NCBI GenBank assembly: GCA_021234155.1
Contig: JAJEKV010000002.1
Coordinates: 26,841,299-26,905,298, forward strand
Length of the DNA: 64,000 nt
Source of the DNA: Isoetes taiwanensis
Taxonomy: Eukaryota; Streptophyta; Lycopodiopsida; Isoetales; Isoetaceae
Direction of reading: 5' to 3'
The notes under the pieces are model-generated. The model was not told the DNA's origin. It was given only the letters and a program-made list of their open reading frames with translations, and searched no databases. The translations under genes were made by a program, and so were the position numbers. Below, piece after piece: positions 23,022 to 32,519 of this stretch. How positions within the stretch are numbered: the stretch's first letter is position 1; every line of letters starts with the position of its first letter.

Positions 23022-23588
23022 ATGCAACCGGAACACTGCATGGTGCTTGCTAGTTCCGATCCTGAGCTTTTGCAACAATACCTTGATGGTTGTTTTTCTC
23101 AGAAGATGTGGGATGTAGTTATCTTAGCCCAAGTTAAAACTGGTCATTATCATGCACATATAGATCCCACTTTGGCACCAGGACCACAAGCTTATTTGCT
23201 TGCTTCCTTGTCCAGAAAAAAGCTTATAGCTATTGCATTAATTCGCACAGGGTGCCACAAGCTACGGATTGAGAGAGGTAGATGGGACCAACTGCAATTG
23301 CCACGAGAAGCAAGATTATATGCATGTTGCCAGTTAGAGGTTATTGAAGATGAAAGCCATACTATGCTAAGATGTCCTACTTTTGAGATGGTCATTATTG
23401 CAAAGGTTTTTCCCACCTTTCAAGGCAGGGATTTTTTTAATCCTAGTACTAATGGTTGTACTAGGCCATTATATGGGTCCCATGGCCTCTTGGTCCTCCT
23501 GGACGTTCTATTCTATTCTTTACTGCAGTACAATTATGTAAGAAGTTATATCACTAGGACAGTTGTTGTTAAAAAAACAAATCACTAG
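23022..23588 (+). pseudogene. LINE-3 C-terminal domain, copy 1
   Basis: A 188-codon open frame, identical to 58868-59434. It contains AIALIRTGCHKLRIERGRWD, then YACCQ..VIEDESHTMLRCP, the Cys/His-containing tail of non-LTR polymerase proteins. It ends at the conserved 3' module, read as GGTCCTCCTGGACGTTCTAT, followed by a short TTCTA tract. RT and endonuclease are absent, so it is a 5'-truncated copy. The open frame is probably a remnant, since the Met chosen by the frame has no promoter context. Confidence 0.7.
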
Positions 23589-23599
23589 AAGCAACGTTA

Positions 23600-24190
23600 C
23601 TTCTTTGTCTGCTATAACTACACATTTGAAGATGTTTTGGAAATATATATATGCTTATATAATTATAGGGCTTATATCTTATTGGAAGGCATTTCATATC
23701 ACATGCAAGAAGACATTTCATTTCAGGTGCTAAAGTCGATTGGGTGACGAGATACTTCGCTATGAGTTGATGTCAAGCATTTATGTGTTTTAGTGACTAG
23801 AAAGCAAGACAAATTAAGAAGGCCAAGAACATCCTTTTCCTCGCATCACCAGATGGATCTTAAAAATTTTTACAATTCTCAAACAGGTACGATTTACATG
23901 TGGTTTTCTCTCTGCCTCCTGCTTCAATTGTGGTCCTCACTTTGACTAATCAATTCTTTCCGATAATCTCTTTGCTCAGAATATATCTTTTGTGCCAAGT
24001 TGCACGTAAATTTGAAACCGAGATAATTAATTCGTGGGTCGGAAGAATTTGTAGGCACAGCGTGATCTCGCAATAGGTATTTTTGGGTGAATTGGCGATT
24101 GACGATGAAAAGATTATTGTCAAAGTCTATGCAAAATGGCAATCTTGTTTTCTCAAAAGATCTCTAGAGGTATTTTGTCATGAATTGCTC
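23600..24190. other. Intergenic, no gene recognised
   Basis: AT-rich. The first part is identical to copy 2; from about 23740 small CHG-site differences resume. No gene is supported. Confidence 0.4.
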
Positions 24191-24204
24191 TCGCTTATGC
24201 CGCC

Positions 24205-24302
24205 GCCTTTGGCATGCTACTTTCAAGCCATGATTGTTCCTAAGAATCATGACAAAATGGTTTCCAATAGTATTTAAACAACTACGTATTTACCTACTTA
24301 TA
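24205..24302. repeat. Dispersed repeat, member 1
   Basis: About 100 bases beginning GGCATGCTAC and ending TTACCTACTTATAA. Two further members lie at 60067-60168 (duplicate) and 30735-30835 (independent). This member differs from both others at CTG sites (AATCATGACA against AATCTGCACA). Confidence 0.75.
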
Positions 24303-24309
24303 ATATACT

Positions 24310-25900
24310 AGAAAAGTGCCTACTGCTGTCGGCTTCGCCGCAGATTTTCAAATTCAAAAGTTAATATGAATATGATTTATAAATTCAAGGGGTGCAAATT
24401 CATATACATTGTCATTTTCATTGTTTTATAATATGGTTATTTCTATATTTCTCATCTATGTTACAAATTTGTAGATCAAGAGCTATGTTTTCAAAAGCTT
24501 TGCAAAAAAAAAAAGGGAAAAGAAAGCTTTGGAATATCTTTGAATGACATTTTGGCTTATTAGGTAAAAAAGTTGAAGACCTGCTATGCTTATTAGTGAT
24601 GCATTTTGGTTTTTGTGATGATGTATTCGAAATGAGATGTTGCATCCATTACATTTCTCTAAGAATATGAGAGACAAAGGTCCGAATATAAATGACTCCA
24701 CTCATTATTCAGCGCTGAATCTTTGGTTCCTTGGATTACGGTATGATTTCTAGAATTTCATTTCATTTGGCGAACCGCAACATTGAAACATTTGAAGAAA
24801 GATAGCAAATGCTCCAAAACCTATTCCAGTAGGGTTCCACATGCACAAATAATTGAAGCGAAGGTTTCCAATGGAAAGGATCCCTCATTATTGAAAGCAA
24901 AGGTTTTTATGGAAAATTTGGAGCATTGCAAGAAGCTAGAATGTTTTTAAGAAACCGATCACCGTAATTTATGTTCTTGGAGCATCATGGCCAGACCATA
25001 TGTGTATGTGAAAGATAGGCAGATAGTCAAAACGCTCTCTTAAAGAAATAAGATTCAAAATAAGTTCAAAATCTTGCTTTTTGCAGACAATGAAGGTTGT
25101 TTGAACAAATAAATAGTATGTGCACAAATCGAGAGCTTTAGCTCTACAATAGAGGAAGCCAAAGATGAGCATTACACCAATATTGCCTTGTTGCGTAAAA
25201 TGAGACATAACATCCACATCTTCCCTACATGGAGTGAAATATCAATTTGTGCGTGAACTTTGCAAATTATATCTACTCCTCATCATTTTGCTTACCTTAA
25301 TCTTTATTAATGCATGTCCTCCAACACAATTATCCTAAATAGATCAAGCTCATGATAGCAAAAAACAGAGTCGGGCTAAGACAAAGCTTATAATGAGCTT
25401 TAGAGAACTTGCCTTTGTTAATCAAGCACAACATTTGAGGTCGAAAGCATGCCCTGCTTTGAGCTATTAGTAATTGGCTCACACCGATGCTAGCACGATG
25501 CTTAAATAACGATGCTTAAACAACGCAAGTCTTGGATGGGAAGCATCCATAATGGTATTTCTAGTAATACAATAAAAATACGCCGGCAGTGTAATACAGT
25601 TGCACAGCAATAAAGAAGTTGAACAATGACAAACACAAGATCATGAACAATGATTGAAGTAAGATCATGCACATCAGATAAATTATCATTTACAACCAAT
25701 ACTAACTTAGAAACCCTTGCATGCACATAAAGGAACAGATGGCGACATTTCTTAAGATTACAACCCATTTTTATATCCAGCAATAGTCCTCTTGATGGTC
25801 ACCTGATTTCTAACATCAGGGCTGAGGAATTTCTTGGATGTTTTAGCTCCAACAATCAGGAAAGAGCGCCGAAATATCGTCAGCTGTTCTTTTATATAAG
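24310..25900. other. Diverged intergenic tract, no gene recognised
   Basis: Counterpart of 60180-61758. The copies differ here by scattered single-base changes, many of them C/T or G/A transitions, unlike the near-perfect identity to the left. The short open frames (24418-24701, 24969-25217, 25502-25783) have no recognisable domain. Confidence 0.45.
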
Positions 25901-25903
25901 AAC

Positions 25904-25965
25904 AAGGCCAAGAGCAGGCCATTTCGCCTGGTCCGAACCAGGCAAAATGGCCTGCTCTTGGCCTT
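25904..25965. repeat. 62-bp near-perfect hairpin
   Basis: Two 29-base arms (25904-25932 and 25937-25965) are reverse complements with a single mismatch and a 4-base loop CCGA. The arms begin AAGGCCAAGAGCAGGCCATT. A transcript would form a long stable stem. It lies 500 bases upstream of the At4g18490-like gene in both copies. Confidence 0.9.
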
Positions 25966-26464
25966 TACCTATTACATTGGAGAACAATAATAAAGTGCAA
26001 CAAAAAACCATTGATAGCTGGAGTGTTTCTGAAACAAATCAGAGAATAACTGGGCAAATTATCCGGACCACAGATTGGCGCTGTCCCAACGGTAAGATGT
26101 GCACTATTATTTACGTTTAGAATCGAGTCACTGGTAGCTAGCTATGCCGGAAACAATCTTCCTCCGGTACCAAGATGTCTTCAAAAGCGTTTGGTACGAT
26201 CAACTTTTGTTCTGTTATTTCGCTTCTTTACGCACATTTTAATCGTTGAACAAGAAAAATGCCACAGATGATGACCTCGGAGACAATTTCCTTGCCTCTT
26301 GGAAACATGGAAAGATAAATTTTGATGCCGGATTGATCTTGAGACTGCCTGCCTCGCATTTCCAGCTAGATTTTCCTTTTGCAAAATTGTAATTTCTCCT
26401 GTACTTTTGAATTGCAGATTATTGAAATGCAGGAGAATTTCTCGTAGTGATCAAATTCTTGCAG

Positions 26465-29126
26465 GGATATGGACTTTGATTTCGATGGAGGATTTCGTTT
26501 GACATAGATCTATCAGGCCTTGATTCTCCAAAGCAGGGAATTCCCCTAAAGAAAGGAGTCGCCAAGTCTCCAAGGAAATCTGAAAATAGGAAGCCGAACC
26601 CTGAGAACGTGGATATTGATTTCCATTTCAACGGATTCTCGAGGTATGTATGCTTCTTTCATATGAAACCCAATCTACCAATATTTTACATTTTGTGTCA
26701 CCAGGTTCGGCACATTTGAATTGATGAACCAGAAATCTTCAACAAAGATCGAGTTGAGATTCCTAAAAAGCCATTAGAAAAAAAAAAGAGTTTAGCTGTT
26801 CGGGTTAAGGGCAAATCATTTCTTAGCGACAAGAATAAGTTTTCTATGAAAAACTTCTCACCTTCTAGATAAAAGCGATCCATCTAGGCCAAAGTCAAAA
26901 ACCTGAGAGGAGTGTTCTATCTCTAGATTTTCGAAAAGATGCATACACTTTCTGCCAGGGTCTTGTCTCAGAAATCTGAAAATGCTAACACAGATTTAAA
27001 ATTGAGATGCATAGATGAAGCAGAATCCTCGTTTAGAGCAGAGCCTGCTGAGAAAGAACACCATCATGTGGAAGATTCAAAAGCCAAAGAGAATAGTTGC
27101 CTTGATACTGTTGGTCCTGAACGAGAAGATCTTAAATCCACACCTACCTTAGTGGAAGAAACAACAAATGATCAGCTCCAGACAGAAAGGTATGCAGGTT
27201 CAGAAACAAAAGTAGAACAAGGGGATGAACTTCATGAAGATGTTGCAGAGCCAACAGTAGAGCAAGGAAAACAGAGGCTGGATGAGGACATTGCTCTTAA
27301 CCAAAACCTAGGCAATGGTGAGAAAATTATTGTTGAGTTCCGAGATGAAGAGAGAGACGAGCTCAAGACTGCACCACCCGATAGTGGTGGACAGGAATTG
27401 GACAAAAAGCTCAGTGCCTTTCAGCGGAGTGCCTTAGATGACACCAAGATAGTCCCAGACTGTGGTGAGAACATTGCCCAGGATTTACATAATGGATTAG
27501 GAACAAGATACCATGTTGCTAACTGACTGAAACTGATGTCCTTACTTTTATTATGTTGTGTTTGTAAGGTTCTTATATTGCCATGATAGGGATGAAAGAG
27601 GGACAATGCTTTTAACTCTCATCCTGAGCTTCCAATGTCAGCTTTGTTAGCAGCCTCACAACCATCTGACTTGCAGCCAGTTTTTCTCTCTGACTTCACT
27701 CTATGGCTTCTCTACCATTAGGGACTTAAGTGTTGGATAGCAGGGAAGTTTTTCATTTTAAGCATAGGTTGACCATAATAAATTCTTGCAGTTCATCCAA
27801 AAGTTCCCAAAGCTTACTAAAAACGACCCTCCAAACCCTCTCTATCTACAAAATCAAGTCACAGGAACAAGCAGCATTCTGGAGAAAATATTTTGTCACC
27901 AAAGCTTGCTCAGACTAAAGCAGTTACACCATATTCAAAGGCCCAAATTAATATACTTCGATCACCCCTCCAAGTGATCAAGACAAATATCAATCAGCAG
28001 GTCAATGTGAAATCTGTCAATGTTACTCGGTAAGAATTGATACTTTAGCACCTTTCTGAAATTTGCCTTTACATGGATTTCAATATCACATTCAGGCTTT
28101 CCATGAAGAAGGACGAATTACAACCAACTTTGAAGCAAACCAGCCAAGGGCTGTTAGGTGCATCTATGGCTGCGAATATAAAACATGCTAGTGCTGGAAA
28201 AAAGTGCAAGTAGTTTCTAGTCTCAGAAGCGCTAATCCAGCAACTCGTACACCATCTCACAAAAGGAAGCCATCAGAGGTTGTAATTAATCTGTTGTCAC
28301 ATAACAACAAAACTCTCATGAATTCATTTCACCTTTTGGCTGAACTTATTTGAATTCTTTTGCAAGCTTCTTCATATGAATAAGAATTTAACCCCAAGTA
28401 AAAAGATAAGGGGAGCGATGGGAATGAATGTTCTTGCTAAAATCACGACTGAGAATGCACTCAGATAGGTGCATGTAACATGTGAATACCCCATGAAGTA
28501 AACTTTTGTTACTGATTATGAAGCTTCACAGGGTAGAAAGCAGACAAGCTTTTGAATTTGAGAGTGCAGGACAATCTCCAGGAGAAGGATTCAACTTGGG
28601 CAGGATCAGCTTTGATGCTAGACTCAAGAATCCACAACCTAGTGCAACTATATCTGAGGTAAATAGATACTTTCTATAATCAGTGAAATACACAATGTAT
28701 TGAATGGTTTGTATATTCTTTCAGTTTGCCAAACCTTTTCACCCTCACTGTTGATGGAAAGAAGGCCGAAAGCAACCTAGATGACATAATTGAGAACAAT
28801 GAAATAATTGAGAAGGCAGACAAATATAGCAAAGATCTGGAGGAAGTAATATCACAATCTCACAGCTTTTGTATATTGTAACTTCTCTGATAGTTTGGCA
28901 TATGCCTGCATTGACACAGTTGCGCAAAATGCTCAAGAAAAAGCAAGAGGAGGCCAAAGACCTGTTTGTAAAGGCATTGGTCAGTAACAATACGCTGCTG
29001 ATGTTAAACAACCCAATGGAAGAAGATAAGATATCCTTAAATGCTTGCTGCTGGTTTATTCCATTTACTGCTGTAAAATTTTCAGATGTCCTAGAATTCT
29101 TAACAATATGCACATCTAGAGCTTGA
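26465..29126 (+). CDS. At4g18490-like protein, copy 1 (multi-exon)
   Basis: A plus-strand gene of at least seven exons with GT-AG borders. Exon 1 (26465-26643) reads [10 protein letters not shown] and [12 protein letters not shown]. Exon 2 (26705 to about 27526) is acidic and Lys/Glu-rich. An exon at about 27790-28028 follows, then 28096-28276, 28532-28658 ([15 protein letters not shown]), 28725-28845 ([14 protein letters not shown]) and 28920-29126 ([19 protein letters not shown], then [17 protein letters not shown]). The N-terminal DFDxD repeats and the C-terminal coiled coil ending in LLMLNxPxxEDKIS resemble plant proteins of the At4g18490 type, from memory of that family. Function is unknown. 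Frameshifts in exon 2 and in the 27790 exon are absent from copy 2. A TGA after KSKT and a shift in exon 1 are shared by both copies, so intactness is uncertain. Confidence 0.6.
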
Positions 29127-29129
29127 AAT

Positions 29130-30730
29130 TGTCAATACAAAATATTATTGACAAGTATCGCATAACGATGGAAGAGTAAACTGCGTGACATCATGCCTTA
29201 ATTTTAAAGGGAGCTGTACATTCCACTCAGCCATAAGATCAGAAACCACCATGATTGTTTTTTACATTTCTGTATGAGATATACAAAGTTCATCCATTCC
29301 ACAAGATATACATTTTTGCAAATTGAGGCATAAATATCTGTCTCATAATTTGAGGCATCAAATCCATGAAGAAGCAAACGATCGCCTTCAGCCAAAGCAT
29401 GTGGGCAAGATTCTATTCTACACATAACTGTGTCATTATTAATATTCATAAGCTACAACTATTTGCTTCATTCACAAGCGAAGAAACATGCATTCCCTGT
29501 AAATAATTTCTCCTATATTGATTTCTAGGACGAGGTATTTTGTCATGAAGACAGACATTTGATGGGCAAAAGGAGAAGAGCATCTTCTGTAAGAAACCAC
29601 ATTTAGACCAAATGTTTTGCAGTGTATTTTTTGTACAAAATAGGTCTTCCTTAACACTGGATGTTCTAAAAATTTAAACTGCCTACAACTTACCTATGTA
29701 CTAAAATGTGGAATAAATTCTGGAAGTCGTTAATCTGTAAGTACTTTCCAGACATGATCTTCACTTGCATTCACCAGGATGCTGGCTGAAATGTGCCTTT
29801 CTCCCATGAAACTATACCAACTTGGCAATGAACTTCTTCCTCTCTGTCATCCTGTGCCATGCTTTGCATCTCCATGCTTTCCCTGTATGTATGAAGTTCC
29901 TCTCTTAACCGCCTAGGGATCATCCGAGAAATGAGAAACATAACATTTTTGTTGTTTGGCAGACTTCTAAAATGTGGCATGGTTGAACTTATAAGACATG
30001 TATTAGAATGTGGAGATGTAGCCTTAGTAGCTTGCTTTCTAATATCAGAGATATAGACATAACAAACCCTGTGGCGGAATGTCAAAGATGGTTAAACCGT
30101 TAACCAAAAGCTGCAAATAGCTCAAAAGCTTGCAATCACATAGCCCCAAAATGCAAAACTTGTTTACCTGTTTGTTTCTGCAGCAAGTTTCCTTTCAAAA
30201 CGATTTCTTTCCTTCTTCTTAGATGCATATTTTAGTGTTCCAGATGTTCTTATTTGCCAAAGCTGTCTAGAAAGTACACATAGTGAATTTCGGGGATGTT
30301 TAAGAACGAACTTTCAGTCAATAACCAAATCTATCTGATATCAGAAGTAAAGCAATTCTAGATTGAGATGGATAAACATACAGATCGAAAGGAATATAGT
30401 GCTGACCCAAGAACCCAAGAACGTTCCTGCTCAGATCCAAGAACCCCATTCCGGCATTCAAGAACTGGAAAGGGAAGATGCACGAATTGCGAGAAGAAGA
30501 GAGCCAAAATCGTCGCATAAAAAAAAAACCGCAAAATAAACGGATGAAAACAAGTTAAAAAATTCAACGCGCGAGATTTTGCGCACATATTATCCCAAAA
30601 CTCCTTTATTACTGTATATAGATATAGATAGTGCTTACGGATCCAAAGTAGTTTGGCTTAACACTAGTGCATGATGCAAAATCCCATCTTCTTTTCTCTA
30701 TAAAATTATGAACATACTCCCATCACCTAA
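29130..30730. other. Possible minus-strand exons, unrecognised
   Basis: Convergent to the previous gene. Minus-strand frames look protein-like at 29771-30085 (SRMIPRRLREELHTYRESME, with a plausible donor near 29778), at 29204-29449 (HALAEGDRLLLHGFDASNYE) and at 30380-30518 (FLNAGMGFLDLSRNVLGFLG, with a GTATGT donor). They could be exons of one gene, but I recognise no domain and cannot prove the splicing. Confidence 0.3.
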
Positions 30731-30734
30731 GAAC

Positions 30735-30835
30735 TGCTCTTGGCATGCTGCTTCAAGCCATGATTGTTCCTAAGAATCTGCACAAAATGGTTTCAATAGT
30801 ATTTAAAAAACCACATATTTACCTGACTTATATAG
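30735..30835. repeat. Dispersed repeat, independent member
   Basis: Matches 24205-24302 and 60067-60168 (CTTGGCATGCTGCTTCAAGC onward, AATCTGCACAAAATGG) but lies outside the large duplication. It can therefore arbitrate between the two copies. It agrees with copy 2 at the CTG sites. Confidence 0.8.
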
Positions 30836-31196
30836 TATTTACCTTGACTTATAATAGCTTAACAAAGCAAGTGAAGGTACAAAGTCAGCTTGTAAATGCA
30901 TCGCCATTGGAAGCCGTTAGGAAGATGCCTTTACCATGCTTACGGATCCAAGCGCAACTAGTTTGGGTTCGACAGATTGTTGAGCAGCCAAATTTCATCA
31001 ATCTTATCACAAGAAGCATTGAATTAAGTCCTATCATTATGTGGGATTCCCATTCCTCTTAATTGTTAGCTCTTCTAATAGCTTCTGCTTGCCCTTTGAT
31101 CTTTTTTTTTTCTCGCTTTTTTTCCTCTTTTCGTGCTTTTCTCCCACCTCCTCGTTGTTTTCTCCTAAACTCTCCCCTATTTTTATGGCTTTCCCT

Positions 31197-31310
31197 CAAA
31201 AAAAAAAAATGGAAAATAACTCAAAAACCTTAAAACTTTTTTTTTTTTTTTTTTTTTTTTTGGGAACGAGAATTTTTGTATTATATAGATAAAAAAGTAC
31301 AATGTTTCAT
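31197..31310 (-). mobile_element. Possible LINE 3' terminus
   Basis: A 24-base T run (31238-31261) is followed by GGAACGAGAATTTTTGTATT and an ATAGATAAAAAAGTACAATG stretch. The layout resembles the LINE-1 3' end (T run, then AAGAACTGTGTCATCAATAT). No coding sequence follows, so at most this is a severely 5'-truncated insert. Confidence 0.3.
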
Positions 31311-32230
31311 GCTCATAGAGAATTACTACAGGAGTAATCTCAACATCTTCATTCTCTATTTTGCATAAACTTATTAGATGCTCTACAGCAGATATACATG
31401 AAGCACATGAATTGCCTCGATAGCCGATATGCTTGACGTGTTCTGATTACTCTTCCCACCGGTAACTAAAAGTAGATGAAAGACAATACAAAGGCTAACC
31501 ATGCCGGGTTCCCCAATGATGTAATCTTCTTAGAGGAATCACTGAATACTCCAAAATTTCTTAGGAGAGGAATAGGAATATCTAACCTTACTCAGTGCAA
31601 GGCATAGCTGGATATCTGTATGACACAACAACAGACTAGAAAGATGCTCAAGCATCAGTACCTGAGCGAGCGCTTACTCAAACATATGTTTTAGCATAAC
31701 CGCTAAGCCGCCGCATTTATATCGATCATGAGGTTCTGGCATAGCAAAGCATTCAAGAACCGAAAAAGCTTAGAATAATCTTTCACTCAAACATATATTT
31801 GAGCATAACCGAAGCATCAAGATTTACCCCGGTCATGAGGTTCTTGGCATAGCAGTACCAAGAACCAAGTGCTCAAAGTAATCATTCTGCCTGCAAATTA
31901 GTCATAGAACCTGTTGTCTTTGCATTTCCAATTCAAATCTCAGAAATTATGTGCTGATCAAAAGGGTTCTCCTATCCGAATGTTTAAGGAAAACCTTAAA
32001 CATTGTGCCCATTGCCTTATTCCATGATTTTATGCTCCTCCCCAAAGAAAGAGGCGATCCGCTTCACTCAATTCAAAAGAAGTTTAACTGCGGATCCCTC
32101 TCGCTTTTAAATTTGGAGAGTTTACTAATCTCAACCTGAATTTTTACGGAATGCATCATTTTGATCACTTCCCCCTATCTGGGACAATCTTACCAAGGAT
32201 CCAGGGCCCGATGGTATCCCTCCCCTGCTA
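31310..32230. other. No gene recognised
   Basis: Contains a degenerate direct repeat. CTCAAACATATGTTTTAGCA with CATGAGGTTCTGGCATAGCA near 31677-31745 recurs as CTCAAACATATATTTGAGCA and CATGAGGTTCTTGGCATAGC near 31786-31857. This is a spacing of about 110 bases. No coding assignment. Confidence 0.4.
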
Positions 32231-32319
32231 GATGACAATGGTGTTCCAATTCAAACCGAACCTGTGCCAAATGTTCAAACTCATTGCTCAAACTTTGACT
32301 ACCTTAAAAGGGGGCATTC

Positions 32320-32512
32320 CACCTCAGCTTGATCTCTTTCAATTTCTGTTGTGCTCTTGTAGGATGATGACTGAGCATATTTTTGGGAATTGGAAGACCA
32401 AATGGAGGTATTTCCTAGGTGTCATTGAGAAAGAGAATGTAGCACATGTTTCTAGTGGTTTGCATTTACATGTATTCACAACTTTCTTCTTGAAAGAGGT
32501 TACTTGGTAATT
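32320..32512 (+). pseudogene. PIF/Harbinger transposase C-terminal remnant
   Basis: The plus-strand frame (from 32232) reads SCRMMTEHIFGNWKTKWRYF, then LGVIEKENVAHV. This corresponds to the CRM-x-E-HAFGRLKxRWR block that carries the final acidic residue of DDE_Tnp_4 nucleases of Harbinger elements. The E and the HxFG are kept. The first two catalytic Asp are not visible, and the C-terminal LHNF is lost (TTFFLKE). It occurs once in the window. Confidence 0.55.
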
Positions 32513-32519
32513 GAAGGTG

